Below are positions 1-9,021 of a stretch of 64,000 nt of DNA, piece after piece. Within the stretch, counting starts at the first letter, position 1; every line of letters begins with the position of its first letter. The notes beneath the pieces are model-generated. The model had not been told where the DNA came from. It did no database searches and saw nothing but the letters and a program-made list of their open reading frames with translations. The translations under genes and the position numbers were made by a program. Source of the stretch: Mitsuaria sp. GD03876 (lineage in GTDB: Bacteria > Pseudomonadota > Gammaproteobacteria > Burkholderiales > Burkholderiaceae_C); the NCBI RefSeq assembly GCF_029840635.1, contig NZ_JAOCCU010000029.1:1-64000 (forward strand). The letters run 5' to 3'.

Positions 1-1459
1 AGTTGGGCGCTTCCTTGGTGATCTGCACGTCGTGGACGTGGCTCTCACGGATGCCGGCCGAGGTGATCTCGACGAACTCGGCCTTGTCGTGCATGTCGGC
101 GATGCTCGCGCAGCCGCAGTAGCCCATCGAGGCGCGCACGCCGCCGGCCATCTGGTGGACGATCGCGACCATCGAGCCCTTGTACGGAACGCGGCCCTCG
201 ATGCCCTCGGGCACCAGCTTGTCCGCGTTGGGGTTCGTCGTCTCGTCGTTTTCCTGGAAGTAGCGGTCCGCCGAGCCGGCCTTCATCGCGCCGATCGAGC
301 CCATGCCGCGGTAGCTCTTGTAGCTGCGGCCCTGGTACAGGATGACCTCGCCAGGAGCTTCCTCGGTGCCGGCGAACATGCCGCCCATCATCACCGTGCT
401 CGCGCCGGCGGCGATCGCCTTGGCGATGTCGCCCGAGTAGCGGATGCCGCCGTCCGCGATCAGCGGCACGCCGGTGCCCTTGAGCGCGGTGGCGACGAAG
501 TCGATTGCGGCGATCTGCGGCACGCCGACGCCGGCGACGATGCGGGTGGTGCAGATCGAGCCCGGGCCGATGCCGACCTTGACCGCGTCCGCGCCGGCTT
601 CCACCAGCGCCAGCGCCGCGGCGCCGGTGGCGATGTTGCCGCCGATGACCTCGACCTGCGGGTAGTGCTTCTTGACCCAGCGCACGCGCTCGATCACGCC
701 CTGGCTGTGGCCGTGCGCGGTGTCGACGACGATCGCGTCGACGCCGGCCTTCACCAGCAGCTCGACCCGTTCCTCGGTGCCGTCGCCCACGCCGACCGCG
801 GCGCCGACGCGCAGCTTGCCGTGGTCGTCACGGGCGGCGTTGGGGAAGTTGGTCTGCTTGGTGATGTCCTTGACGGTCATCAGGCCGCGCAGCTCGAACG
901 CGTCGTTGACGACCAGCACGCGCTCCAGCTTGTGGCGGTGCATCAGCGCCTTGCCCTCGTCGAGCGAGGCGCCTTCCCGGACGGTGATCAGGCGCTCGGC
1001 CGGGGTCATGATCTCGCTGACCGGGGCGTCCATGCGGGTCTCGAAGCGCAGGTCGCGGCCGGTGACGATGCCCACGACCTTCGCGCCCACCAGGACGGGA
1101 AAGCCGGAGATGCCGTGCTGGTCGCTGAGCTGCTTGACCTGGCGGACCGTCGTCTCGGGGGTGATCGTGATCGGGTCGCGGAGCACGCCGGACTCGTAGC
1201 GCTTGACCCGCGCGACCTCGGCGGCCTGCTGCTGAGGCGTGAGGTTCTTGTGGACGATGCCGATGCCGCCTTCCTGCGCGATGGCGATCGCCAGGCGGGC
1301 TTCGGTCACGGTGTCCATCGCGGCGGACACGAGGGGAAGGTTCAGGCGGATGCCACGCGTGAACTGCGTGGCCAGACTGGTGTCGCGCGGCAACACCTGG
1401 GAGAACGCCGGCACCAGCAACACATCGTCGAAGGTGAGGGCCTTTCCGAGTAGGCGCAT
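1..1459 (-). CDS. guaB: IMP dehydrogenase, 3' end truncated by window
   Basis: Inosine-5'-monophosphate dehydrogenase, which oxidises IMP to XMP with NAD in the committed step of guanine nucleotide synthesis (cytosol). The protein begins [18 protein letters not shown], and the catalytic-cysteine loop GPGSICTTR is encoded around 545-570. The two CBS domains lie between the halves of the barrel. The last visible residues, [15 protein letters not shown], match the family C-terminus, so only about three residues plus the stop lie outside the window. Start ATG is at 1459, preceded by a GGAG-like ribosome site. Divergent from the DUF4124 gene. Confidence 0.97.
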   Translation of the reverse strand, partial: MRLLGKALTFDDVLLVPAFSQVLPRDTSLATQFTRGIRLNLPLVSAAMDTVTEARLAIAIAQEGGIGIVHKNLTPQQQAAEVARVKRYESGVLRDPITITPETTVRQVKQLSDQHGISGFPVLVGAKVVGIVTGRDLRFETRMDAPVSEIMTPAERLITVREGASLDEGKALMHRHKLERVLVVNDAFELRGLMTVKDITKQTNFPNAARDDHGKLRVGAAVGVGDGTEERVELLVKAGVDAIVVDTAHGHSQGVIERVRWVKKHYPQVEVIGGNIATGAAALALVEAGADAVKVGIGPGSICTTRIVAGVGVPQIAAIDFVATALKGTGVPLIADGGIRYSGDIAKAIAAGASTVMMGGMFAGTEEAPGEVILYQGRSYKSYRGMGSIGAMKAGSADRYFQENDETTNPNADKLVPEGIEGRVPYKGSMVAIVHQMAGGVRASMGYCGCASIADMHDKAEFVEITSAGIRESHVHDVQITKEAPN

Positions 1460-1485
1460 GAGGGAAGCTCCAGACGCAAAGGCGC

Positions 1486-1514
1486 ATTATAGAGAAGCCG
1501 GACGCTACACTCCA
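1486..1514 (-). promoter_or_regulatory. Candidate guaB promoter
   Basis: A perfect TATAAT (minus strand, 1491-1486) lies 26 bases upstream of the guaB start codon. The -35 hexamer at 17-bp spacing (TGGAGT, 1514-1509) is poor. The leader would be short. This is a motif reading only. Confidence 0.45.
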
Positions 1515-1519
1515 CGCCC

Positions 1520-2026
1520 ATGAAGATTCACCCCCTCCCGCGACGCCCGCTCGGCGTGATCTGCGCGCTGGCCCTGCTGGCGTTGACCTCGGTCGCGCAG
1601 GCCCAATGGAAGTGGAAGGACGCCGACGGCCGCGTCCAGTACAGCGACCGTCCGCCGCCGCCGGGCGTCGCGGACAAGGACATCCTCCAGCGCCCGTCCA
1701 ACGCGCAGCGCATCGCGACGCAGGCCCAGCCCGCGGCCATCGCCGCGTCCGACGCCGCCTCCGCCGCGTCGGCCCCGGGCCGGCCCGCCAGCGAGGTCTC
1801 CTCGCGCGAGAAGGTGGAGCGCGAACGCAAGGCGCAGGAAGACAAGGCGCGCGCCGACGTGATGGCGGAGAACTGCCGCCAGGCACAGACGCAGATGCGC
1901 ATGCTGGAGTCGGGCGTGCGCATGCGCACCGGCGCGCCGGGCGGCGAGTCGCAGCCGATGACGGACGCGATGCGCGCCGACAAGATGCGCCAGATGCAGA
2001 CGATGATCTCGACGAACTGCAAGTGA
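1520..2026 (+). CDS. Exported DUF4124 domain protein
   Basis: 168 residues. There is a signal peptide at about 1-28 (hydrophobic stretch ending in VAQAQ), followed at once by the DUF4124 core WKWKDADGRVQYSDRPPP, a small fold typical of betaproteobacterial periplasmic proteins of unknown role. The remainder is Ala/Ser-rich and then a charged, probably coiled segment (about 90-120). A late conserved pair of Cys is also visible (ENC and TNC). It is a single gene divergent from guaB. The family assignment is firm and the function is unknown. Confidence 0.85.
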   Translation: MKIHPLPRRPLGVICALALLALTSVAQAQWKWKDADGRVQYSDRPPPPGVADKDILQRPSNAQRIATQAQPAAIAASDAASAASAPGRPASEVSSREKVERERKAQEDKARADVMAENCRQAQTQMRMLESGVRMRTGAPGGESQPMTDAMRADKMRQMQTMISTNCK

Positions 2027-2041
2027 GCGTCGAGGGCGGGC

Positions 2042-2062
2042 GGCGTCGCGGGATGCGACGCC
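2042..2062. terminator. Hairpin between convergent genes
   Basis: Perfect stem GGCGTCGC / GCGACGCC with a five-base loop, extended by flanking GC pairs, between the convergent DUF4124 gene and rnfH. There is no T-tract on either strand, so termination is plausible but not certain. Confidence 0.4.
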
Positions 2063-2067
2063 CCGCC

Positions 2068-2391
2068 TCAGGCCTTGCGGCCCAGCGGCCGATGCCGCGT
2101 GACGATGCGCCGGCCCGTGGCCTGGTAACGCTGGCGGCGCGCTTCCTTCGGATCCACGGTCAAGGGCCGGTAGACCTCGACGCGGTCGCGCTCGCGCAGC
2201 GGCGTGTCCAGCGGCTGCATCCGCCCCCAGATCCCCGCCTTCAGCGCCTCGAGCCGGTCCGGCTCGAACCACGTGCTCGCGACGAGCGCGTCGCGCAGGG
2301 TGGCGCCGGCGGGCAGCGTCAATTGCCGCTCGCGCAGCTCGCCGGGCGCGGGACTCCAGACGAGCTCGATCGACAGCTCAGCGGGGACCAT
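2068..2391 (-). CDS. rnfH: RnfH family (UPF0125) protein
   Basis: 107 residues with the ubiquitin-like RnfH fold: ELSIELVWSPAPGE at the start, then GATLRDALVAS, GIWGRM, and RDRVEVYRPLTVDPKEARR near the C-terminus. Its biochemical role is not settled, and it is almost always encoded directly after ratA. Here its start overlaps the end of ratA by 14 bases, consistent with translational coupling in a two-gene operon. Confidence 0.93.
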   Translation of the reverse strand: MVPAELSIELVWSPAPGELRERQLTLPAGATLRDALVASTWFEPDRLEALKAGIWGRMQPLDTPLRERDRVEVYRPLTVDPKEARRQRYQATGRRIVTRHRPLGRKA

Positions 2392-2842
2392 GGACCTGTT
2401 CGGCGCGCTTGACGAAGCTGTCGACGAAGGTGTTGGCGATGCGGTCGAACACGGGGCTGACCACCGCCTCCAGCGCGAAGCTCGAGAAGGCGTAGCGCAG
2501 TTCGAATTCGATCTTGCAGGCTTTCGGTTCGCCGCCGGGCGGCGTGCCCGGGCGATTCAGCGGCTGGAAGTGCCACACGCCGTCCAGCATCGAGAACGGG
2601 CCGTCGACCAGCTCCATGCGCACGCGCTCGCAGGGCTCGTGCGTGTTGCGGGTGGTGAAGGCGTGGCGCAGGCCGGCGTAGTGCAGCGAGAGCTTGGCGG
2701 TCATGCCGTTGTCGTGGCGTTCCAGGACATCCGCGGCGGAACACCAGGGCAGGAACTCCGGGTAGCGCTCGACCTGGGTGACCAGGTCGTACATCTCGCG
2801 CGGCGAGTACCAAAGGAGGACTGTCTTCCGGACTTGCTTCAT
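2378..2842 (-). CDS. ratA: RatA-like START-domain protein (coenzyme Q-binding / ribosome-associated)
   Basis: 154 residues from the start MKQVRKTVLLWYSPREMYDL; longer upstream reading would run into smpB and is not used. It has the single-domain START/Coq10-like fold, with VERYPEFLPWCSAADV and the late FDRIANTFVDSFVKRA segment typical of RatA (YfjG). E. coli RatA has been described as a toxin blocking 70S assembly, while homologues are Coq10-like lipid binders, so the exact role here is uncertain. Operon with rnfH, divergent from smpB with only 36 bp between start codons. Confidence 0.92.
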   Translation of the reverse strand: MKQVRKTVLLWYSPREMYDLVTQVERYPEFLPWCSAADVLERHDNGMTAKLSLHYAGLRHAFTTRNTHEPCERVRMELVDGPFSMLDGVWHFQPLNRPGTPPGGEPKACKIEFELRYAFSSFALEAVVSPVFDRIANTFVDSFVKRAEQVHGPR

Positions 2843-2878
2843 GGCGGTTCTTAGAATGGCGGGATTGTAGGAGAGCGC

Positions 2879-3343
2879 ATGTCGATCGCAGAAAACCGCC
2901 GGGCCCGCTTCGAGTACCACATCGAAGAGCAGTACGAGGCCGGCATCGTCCTGGAAGGCTGGGAGGTCAAGGCGATCCGCGCCGGCCAGGTCCAGTTGCC
3001 GGACGGATACGTCCTGATCCGCGAGGGCGAGCTGTTCCTGATCGGCTGCCGGATCAACCCGCTGCGCACCGCCTCCACCCACGTGCACCCGCAGGCCGAC
3101 CGCACGAAGAAGCTGCTGATGAGCCGCGCCGACATCCGCCGGCTGATCGGCAAGGTGGAACAACGCGGCTTCACGTTGATCCCGCTGGACCTGCACTACA
3201 AGAACGGCCGGGTGAAGGCGCAGATCGCGCTGGCCAAGGGCAAGGCCCAGCACGACAAGCGCGAGACCGAGAAGAAGCGCGACTGGGAACGCGAGAAGGG
3301 CCGCCTGATGCGGCACAAGGTCTCCGGACCGGCGAAGGACTGA
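2879..3343 (+). CDS. smpB: SsrA-binding protein SmpB
   Basis: 154 residues, normal length. This RNA-binding partner delivers tmRNA to stalled ribosomes. It has the N-terminal [15 protein letters not shown], the oligonucleotide-binding barrel ([15 protein letters not shown]), and the basic C-terminal tail ([18 protein letters not shown]) that enters the mRNA channel. A good ribosome site (TAGGAG) lies 6-7 bases before the ATG. It is convergent with metC and divergent from ratA, the usual arrangement in Burkholderiales. Confidence 0.97.
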   Translation: MSIAENRRARFEYHIEEQYEAGIVLEGWEVKAIRAGQVQLPDGYVLIREGELFLIGCRINPLRTASTHVHPQADRTKKLLMSRADIRRLIGKVEQRGFTLIPLDLHYKNGRVKAQIALAKGKAQHDKRETEKKRDWEREKGRLMRHKVSGPAKD

Positions 3344-3353
3344 GGCTCAGTCC
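3337..3353. terminator. Short hairpin shared by smpB and metC ends
   Basis: GGACTGA / TCAGTCC stem with a three-base loop spans the stop codons of the convergent smpB and metC genes. No T-tract. A possible weak bidirectional terminator. Confidence 0.3.
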
Positions 3354-4561
3354 GCCAGCGTGGCCAGCGCGCGCGCCAGGTCGTCGCGCAGGTCCTCGAC
3401 CTCCTCCAGCCCGATGGCGAAGCGCACCAGCGTGCCGCCCTCCTCCGCCGTCCACGGCAGCCCCAGCGAGCGGCTGCGGCTCATCTCGTGCGGCACCGCC
3501 AGGCTCATCGGCCCGGCCCACGAATACCCGATCCCGAAGCACCGCAGCGCGTCGACGAACGCGTCGATGCGCGCCGGGCTGTAGGCGGGCTTGAAGAGCG
3601 CCGCGAACAGGCAGGCGGCGCCGTCGGGGCTGACCTCGCGCCAATGGGCGTGGCCCGGCGAATCGGGCAGCGCCGGGTGGAACACCCGCGCCACCTCGGG
3701 CCGGGCGGCCATCCAGCGGGCCAGGTCACGCGTCGCGGCGTCCTGCGCGCGATAGCGCAGCGCGATCGTCGGCAGGCCGCGCAGCACGGCCTCCACGTCG
3801 TTCTGCCCGAGTCCGTAGCCCAGGTTCTCGTGCATCGCCACGAGTTCCCGGTGCAACGCGATGTCGCGGGTGCAGACGGCACCCATCAGCACGTCGGCAC
3901 CACCGGAGGGGTACTTGGTCAGCGCCTGCATCGACAGGTCCACGCCGAGTCCCGGCTCACGATCGGGCAGCAGGTCGAACGCGTTGAACGCCAGCCCGGC
4001 TCCCCAGGTGTTGTCGAGCGCGACCCGCACGCCGCCATGCATGCGACAGGCCTTCAACAGGCCGACGACATCGGGGAACTCCAGCGTCACCGATCCCGCG
4101 GCCTCGATCCACACGAGCTTCGTCCGCTCCGACAGCAGCGCCTGGAAGGCAGGCAGGTCCAGCGGGTCGTAGAAGCGGTGCGCGATGTCGAGCCGGCGCA
4201 GCAGGCCGTTGGAGATGTGGCGGTTCTGGCCGTAGGCGTTGTCGGGGAGCAGGACCTCGTCGCCGGGCTTCAGGAACGCGAGGCTGGTCAGCGTGATCGC
4301 GGCCAGGCCGCTGGGCGTGAGGACGCAGTGCTCGGCGTGCTCGAGCGTGGCGATGCGCGCGGCCAGCGTGTAGGTCGTCGGCGTGCCGGGCAGGCCGTAG
4401 CGATAACTGATGCCGTCGCGGGCCCGAGGCGTGTTCAGCTGCGCCGTGTCCTTGAACAGCATCGTCGACGCCTTGTGCACGGGCACCGGCACGGCGTCCC
4501 AGCCCTCGGGCGCGCGGAACGGGTGATGGATCAGTTCGGTGGACGGGCCGCGCTTGCTCAC
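3347..4561 (-). CDS. metC: Cystathionine beta-lyase (PLP, Cys/Met metabolism family)
   Basis: 404 residues from a GTG start at 4561, chosen because AGGAGA sits seven bases upstream; an upstream ATG at 4654 has no such site. PLP-dependent C-S lyase that would cleave cystathionine to homocysteine, pyruvate and ammonia in the cytosol. Visible family motifs: YRYGLPGTPT, LTPSGLAAITL, VALDNTWGAG and the Schiff-base lysine motif LTKYPSGGADVLMG. Close relatives include cystathionine gamma-synthase and other transsulfuration enzymes, so the substrate is inferred. Confidence 0.88.
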   Translation of the reverse strand: MSKRGPSTELIHHPFRAPEGWDAVPVPVHKASTMLFKDTAQLNTPRARDGISYRYGLPGTPTTYTLAARIATLEHAEHCVLTPSGLAAITLTSLAFLKPGDEVLLPDNAYGQNRHISNGLLRRLDIAHRFYDPLDLPAFQALLSERTKLVWIEAAGSVTLEFPDVVGLLKACRMHGGVRVALDNTWGAGLAFNAFDLLPDREPGLGVDLSMQALTKYPSGGADVLMGAVCTRDIALHRELVAMHENLGYGLGQNDVEAVLRGLPTIALRYRAQDAATRDLARWMAARPEVARVFHPALPDSPGHAHWREVSPDGAACLFAALFKPAYSPARIDAFVDALRCFGIGYSWAGPMSLAVPHEMSRSRSLGLPWTAEEGGTLVRFAIGLEEVEDLRDDLARALATLAD

Positions 4562-4679
4562 GAAGTCTCCTGGTTCGACGGACGGACAGTGCGCGGCATT
4601 GTCCCGCACCGGTCGCATCGAGGAACTCAAGCGCCCACCAGGAGCAACTGACAACCCTCCTCCACGCTAGCCCGCACAC

Positions 4680-5282
4680 ATGCTGCCAACCCCCGCTGCC
4701 TTGACCCGATCCGACTCCTGGACGGACGTCACCGAGCACCTTCACCTGCTCAAGGACTCCAAGAACCCCCATCCCCTGGGCAATGCGCTCGAGGCCCTGC
4801 CCCAGTGGGAGACGTCGCTGCGACGCGCCTGCGAAACGCGCGCCGATCTACTGCTGGCCGAGCGCCCGGAGCCGGCGCTGACGCCGCCGGCGCGGCAGGT
4901 GGTGATCGCGCTCTTCGCGCACCTGGCCATCCGGGCCGATCATCTGGCCCTGTCTCGTCATGCCGGAAAGGGCCCCGCCCCCTCCGGCCTGATCGACGTC
5001 ATGGCGAATGCGAAGTTGTTCCTCGAGGCCAATGACGAGGCGGCGCTCGGCGCGCTGTTGCAGGACCCCGCCTGCCGACGGCACCTGACCGACTGGACCG
5101 ACCTCCGGGTGAGCGGGCTCATGCCGGGACGCCATCGCGAGGCGGTGGAATCCGCGCGCGACCAGGCCGAAGTCGAGCTGAGCGCGGTGATCAAGCGTCT
5201 CACCCGGGGCGCGCCCCGTCCCCTGCCGCCGGCATCGCCCGCCGGCGACGGGCCGGCGGTACTGCCGATCACGACGGCCTGA
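4680..5282 (+). CDS. Conserved hypothetical protein
   Basis: 200 residues, mostly alpha-helical in character, with no signal peptide or membrane segment and no motif I recognise. It contains a middle segment PARQVVIALFAHLAIRADH and a Pro/Ala-rich C-terminal tail. No strong ribosome site precedes the ATG, so the true start may lie further in. Faces rimO convergently. Coding is supported by uninterrupted frame and host-like codon use. Confidence 0.6.
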   Translation: MLPTPAALTRSDSWTDVTEHLHLLKDSKNPHPLGNALEALPQWETSLRRACETRADLLLAERPEPALTPPARQVVIALFAHLAIRADHLALSRHAGKGPAPSGLIDVMANAKLFLEANDEAALGALLQDPACRRHLTDWTDLRVSGLMPGRHREAVESARDQAEVELSAVIKRLTRGAPRPLPPASPAGDGPAVLPITTA

Positions 5283-5287
5283 CCCGC

Positions 5288-5314
5288 CGCGTTGCCGATC
5301 AGATGGGCAACGCG
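5288..5314. terminator. Hairpin at the rimO 3' end
   Basis: Nine-base perfect stem CGCGTTGCC / GGCAACGCG with a nine-base loop. It overlaps the last rimO codons and lies between two convergent genes. Terminator-like in place but without a T-run. Confidence 0.3.
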
Positions 5315-6702
5315 ATCAGGTCGTGGCCTTCGGCGCCGACGATGCGGGCGCGGGTGAACTCGCCCACGCGCAGCTGCTTGCTGGCCTTCTCGGGCGGCAA
5401 CAGGCGGACGGTGCCGTCGATCTCGGGCGCGTCCGCGTACGAACGGCCGACGCCGCCCTTGCGGCCGAGCGCCGGCGCCGAATCCACCAGCACCTGCATC
5501 GTCGCGCCGATGCGGCGCTGCAGCTTGGCGATCGAGACCTCCTCGGCCACCGCCATGAAGCGCGCGCGGCGCTCCTCGCGGACCTCGTCGGGCAGCGCGC
5601 CGTCGAGCGCGTTGGCCGGCGCGCCTTCGATCGGCGAGTAGGCGAAGCAGCCGGCGCGGTCGATCTGCGCTTCGCGCATGAAGTCGAGCAGGTACTGGAA
5701 CTCGGCCTCGGTCTCGCCGGGGAAGCCCGCGATGAAGGTCGAGCGGATCACCAGTTCCGGGCAGATCTCGCGCCAGCGCAGGATGCGCTCGAGGTTCTTC
5801 TCGCCGTTGGCGGGGCGCTTCATGCGCTTCTGCACGTCGGGATGGGCGTGCTGGAACGGCACGTCCAGGTAGGGAAGGATGAGGCCCTCGGCCATCATCG
5901 GCAGGATCTCGTCGACGTGGGGATACGGGTAGACGTAGTGCAGGCGCACCCAGGCGCCGTAGGGCTTGGCGATCTCGCCGAGCTGCGCGACCAGGTCGAA
6001 CATGCGCGTCTTCACCGGCTTGCCGTCCCAGAAGCCGGTGCGGTACTTGATGTCGACGCCGTAGGCGGAGGTGTCCTGGCTGATGACCAGCAGTTCCTTG
6101 ACGCCGGACTCGAACAGCGCCTTGGCCTCGGACAGCACGTCGCCGATCGGGCGCGAGACCAGGTCGCCGCGCATGCTCGGGATGATGCAGAAGCTGCAGC
6201 GGTGGTTGCAGCCTTCGGAGATCTTCAGGTAGGCGTAGTGCTTGGGCGTGAGCTTGATGCCGGCGACGCCGCGGGCCTCGGGCACGAGGTCGATGAACGG
6301 GTCGTGCGGCTTGGGGACGTGGGTGTGGACGGCGTCCATCACTTCCTGCGTCGCATGGGGGCCGGTGACGGCCAGGACGCTGGGGTGGATCTCGCGGACC
6401 ATGTTGTCCGAGGTGGCGCCGGCCTTGGCGCCGAGGCAGCCGGTGACGATGACCTTGCCGTTCTCGGCCAGCGCCTCGCCGATGGTGTCCAGCGACTCCT
6501 TGACCGCGTCGTCGATGAAGCCGCAGGTATTGACGATCACCAGGTCCGCGCCGGCGAAGGTCTTGGAGGTCTCGTAGCCCTCGGCGCGCAGCTGGGTGAG
6601 GATCAGTTCGGAGTCGGTCAGCGCCTTGGGGCACCCGAGGGATACGAATCCTATACTCGGCGCCCGTTTCGTTGCGGCGGGCGTTTCAATCGTGTTTGTC
6701 AT
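5299..6702 (-). CDS. rimO: Ribosomal protein S12 methylthiotransferase RimO (5' end phage-derived)
   Basis: 467 residues. Radical-SAM enzyme that methylthiolates the conserved aspartate of ribosomal protein S12. Domains in order: N-terminal UPF0004 ([16 protein letters not shown], Fe-S cysteines), radical SAM with CNHRCSFC (residues about 167-174), and a C-terminal TRAM domain. The first roughly 20-25 codons differ from the host version: the original beginning (MESTTYDPSAAKQAAAPK then IGFVSLGCP) is found at 44189-44106, on the other side of the prophage. The gene is therefore a phage/host chimera joined in frame within 6629-6651. Its start codon is only 12 bp from the divergent integrase start, so its promoter must lie in phage DNA. 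No clear ribosome site is visible. Confidence 0.96.
   Translation of the reverse strand: MTNTIETPAATKRAPSIGFVSLGCPKALTDSELILTQLRAEGYETSKTFAGADLVIVNTCGFIDDAVKESLDTIGEALAENGKVIVTGCLGAKAGATSDNMVREIHPSVLAVTGPHATQEVMDAVHTHVPKPHDPFIDLVPEARGVAGIKLTPKHYAYLKISEGCNHRCSFCIIPSMRGDLVSRPIGDVLSEAKALFESGVKELLVISQDTSAYGVDIKYRTGFWDGKPVKTRMFDLVAQLGEIAKPYGAWVRLHYVYPYPHVDEILPMMAEGLILPYLDVPFQHAHPDVQKRMKRPANGEKNLERILRWREICPELVIRSTFIAGFPGETEAEFQYLLDFMREAQIDRAGCFAYSPIEGAPANALDGALPDEVREERRARFMAVAEEVSIAKLQRRIGATMQVLVDSAPALGRKGGVGRSYADAPEIDGTVRLLPPEKASKQLRVGEFTRARIVGAEGHDLIALPI
6629..6651. other. Left attachment junction (attL) inside rimO
   Basis: On the minus strand this encodes GFVSLGC plus flanking bases. Aligned to 44110-44132 it is identical at 19 of 23 positions, and all four differences fall at third codon positions. 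Longest identical blocks are five bases, as expected for a serine integrase, which needs only a two- or three-base crossover core. The exact crossover point cannot be placed. Confidence 0.85.
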
Positions 6703-6714
6703 GGTGATGTCGAT

Positions 6715-8340
6715 ATGACCGGTCTGGTTTTCAGCTACCTGCGCTTCTCAGATCCCAGCCAGGCCGCCGGACACAGCGCGGAGCGGCAGACGGCCTATGC
6801 GGCCAGGTGGGCAGAAGAGCACGGCTTGCGCCTGGACGATTCTTTGACGATGCGGGACGAAGGTCTCTCGGCCTATCACCAGCGCCACGTCAAGGCCGGT
6901 GCGCTGGGTGTGTTCCTGGCCGCCATCAACGAAGGGAAAGTGCCTGAGGGCTCTGTGCTTGTCGTGGAAGGACTAGACCGTCTATCCCGAGCTGAGCCAC
7001 TCTTGGCTCAAGCACAGCTGGGCTCGATTGTAAATGCGGGCATCACAGTCGTCACGGCACAAGACGGGAAGGCCTACAGCAGGGACAGCCTCAAGTCGAA
7101 CCCCATGGACCTCATTTACAGCCTACTGGTGATGATCAGAGCCCATGAGGAAAGCGACACGAAAAGCAAGCGGGTGACAGCTTCGATCGTGCGCCTATGC
7201 AGAGGCTGGGTGGACGGAACCTATCGAGGGCGCATAAGGAATGGGAAGGATCCGCAGTGGGTGCGCGAAGCCGACGCGGGCTGGGAGCTGATACCTGATC
7301 GGGTTGAGGCCCTCAGAGAGGCGATCCAGATGTACATGGACGGCCTTGGCCCGCGAGACATCATCAGCAGGCTTCGAGAAGCTGGCCGTACGCCACTCGA
7401 CAACTACCTCGCGGCGACTCACCTGTACAAGCTGCTCAAGAACCCAGCACTCATCGGCACAAAAAGGCTCTCAGTGGGCGGCGAGGACTTTGAGCTGGTC
7501 GACTACTACCCGAGAGTGCTCTCGGACGCAGAGTGGTCCGAACTTGCGACGGTGGGTAGTCAGCGAGGACGCCGCGGCGCCAAGAGCGACATTCCTCACG
7601 TGATCACCGGCCTCGGCATCACCTACTGCGGATATTGCGGGCGAGCCATGTCGGGACAGCACCTCTTCGGCAAGATCAAGAAGCGAGGGGACAAGCTGAA
7701 GGACGGCTACCGAAGGTTGCTTTGCGCTGGCCTCTCGTACGGCAAGGGCGGTCGCTGCGCGTACCCGAAATCACGAAGCGTCGCCCCCGTGGAGAGGGCA
7801 ATCATGGCGCATTGCTCGGACATCCTAAACCTGCGAGCTCTGTATGGCGGCGACCAATCTGCACCGGTGAGGGCTGAGATCGCGAGGTTGCGAGCCGAGC
7901 TGGCAACTGTGGATAGCCAGATCGATCGGCTGATGTCCGCGATGCTGGATTCGGGCTCCGATGACCCACCGGCGGTCTTCACCCGGAAGGCGCGCGACCT
8001 CGAGGCCCAGCGCGAAAAAATCCAGGCTGGGCTGCAGGCTGCAGAGCATCGGCTCAGCACCATTGCTCGAAAGGATCTGGCGGGCTCAGACAAGCTCTGG
8101 AGAGACCTGGCGCGAGGGGTGCAAGACCTGGAGTACGACGCGCGTCTCAAAGCCCGTCAGCTCGTTGCAGACACGTTCGAACGTATCGTGGTTTACGCCA
8201 GCGGCATGCGGCCGGCCGAGACCAGCAATTTCATCGACGTCGTGCTCATCGCCAAAGGGGGCCGATCGCGACTTCTTCGGATTGACACGAAGGGCCAATG
8301 GATCGCCGGCGAGGACGTCGAGCTTGCGAACCTACCCTGA
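6715..8340 (+). CDS. Large serine recombinase (prophage integrase)
   Basis: 541 residues from ATG 6715. N-terminal resolvase domain with [18 protein letters not shown]: the Ser after YLRF is the likely nucleophile, and EGLDRLSR carries catalytic arginines. A recombinase domain follows (about 170-300), then a zinc ribbon (YCGYCGRAM, later CAGLS and RCAYP) and a C-terminal coiled coil (about 380-450), the layout of large serine integrases. It lies immediately beside the left junction, so it is the enzyme expected to have recombined into rimO. No separate directionality factor is recognisable. Confidence 0.95.
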   Translation: MTGLVFSYLRFSDPSQAAGHSAERQTAYAARWAEEHGLRLDDSLTMRDEGLSAYHQRHVKAGALGVFLAAINEGKVPEGSVLVVEGLDRLSRAEPLLAQAQLGSIVNAGITVVTAQDGKAYSRDSLKSNPMDLIYSLLVMIRAHEESDTKSKRVTASIVRLCRGWVDGTYRGRIRNGKDPQWVREADAGWELIPDRVEALREAIQMYMDGLGPRDIISRLREAGRTPLDNYLAATHLYKLLKNPALIGTKRLSVGGEDFELVDYYPRVLSDAEWSELATVGSQRGRRGAKSDIPHVITGLGITYCGYCGRAMSGQHLFGKIKKRGDKLKDGYRRLLCAGLSYGKGGRCAYPKSRSVAPVERAIMAHCSDILNLRALYGGDQSAPVRAEIARLRAELATVDSQIDRLMSAMLDSGSDDPPAVFTRKARDLEAQREKIQAGLQAAEHRLSTIARKDLAGSDKLWRDLARGVQDLEYDARLKARQLVADTFERIVVYASGMRPAETSNFIDVVLIAKGGRSRLLRIDTKGQWIAGEDVELANLP

Positions 8341-8390
8341 TGGCGAGCTACACAACCAGGCCCTCAAGCTGCGCTAGGCCAGGAGCACCG

Positions 8391-8873
8391 CTACGGCTGA
8401 GTCCGCAGATCCGGCGTGACCATCTGCACAGGAGACACACACCTGCCTCGATGTGGCAACGTGTCGCACCAATCGTCGAAGCGAAATCGCTTTACACCAC
8501 TGCCGATACGCTGACAGACCTTCTCCTCCCACGCCGGCAGTGCATAGACGGCAGAGGCGTTCGGCAATGGAAGTCTGGGCGCTCGCCGCGCCTCCTGGTG
8601 CGCGTCAGCCGCAGGACCAGCAAAGCCCGAGCGAACAACCGTGCCGACGATTACTGCGGTCCGATGCTTCTCCCCGACGACGTAGAAGCGCTTGTCGTCC
8701 GGCGCTTCGAAGGTCACCGCCGAGCAAGTTTTGACATCAAGTTCGACCCACACTTGATTTGCTGGAAGCGGCCCGTCGGCCAGCGCCTGTAGATGTAGCG
8801 TCGTCGCTAAAAGTGCCAGCAATGGAGTCCGCTTTCGGTGGCCGGCTGAGACCTTGCGCTGCAGCATTTTCAT
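8391..8873 (-). CDS. Small exported protein, paralogue of the next gene
   Basis: 160 residues with an N-terminal signal peptide (hydrophobic LLALLATTLHLQALA, cleavage near ALADG). The mature part shares with the 9022-9573 product the pattern VKTCS.xTFEAP, TAVI.GTVVRSGF.GPA, YALP.W, C..IG.GV.RFRF, and a C-terminal CxSP..xVxPDL. Four conserved cysteines would allow disulfides in the periplasm or outside. Function unknown. Last gene of the leftward six-gene exported-protein operon next to the integrase. Confidence 0.7.
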   Translation of the reverse strand: MKMLQRKVSAGHRKRTPLLALLATTLHLQALADGPLPANQVWVELDVKTCSAVTFEAPDDKRFYVVGEKHRTAVIVGTVVRSGFAGPAADAHQEARRAPRLPLPNASAVYALPAWEEKVCQRIGSGVKRFRFDDWCDTLPHRGRCVSPVQMVTPDLRTQP

Positions 8874-9021
8874 CGCACTTCTCGAAGTGTTGATAGAGAC
8901 ATCCTACCGGGGCGAATGCTGAACGAGCGCAACGAAGGGTCTGCGGCGATCAGTCCTGCCTTGGGGCCATGGCCGCTGTCGCCGCGAGGCGGCCGGCCAG
9001 CAGCTTCAGGCTGAAAGAGGT

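Noticed and set aside
2829-2878. smpB promoter with TAGAAT -10 in the 36-bp gap to ratA
   Set aside because: No -35 hexamer at acceptable spacing was found, so not listed as a feature.
5323-6714. Open frame on the plus strand antisense to rimO, continuous with the integrase frame
   Set aside because: Composition is typical of an antisense shadow (Ala/Arg/Val/Asp-rich), while rimO on the minus strand carries clear family motifs. The integrase starts at 6715.
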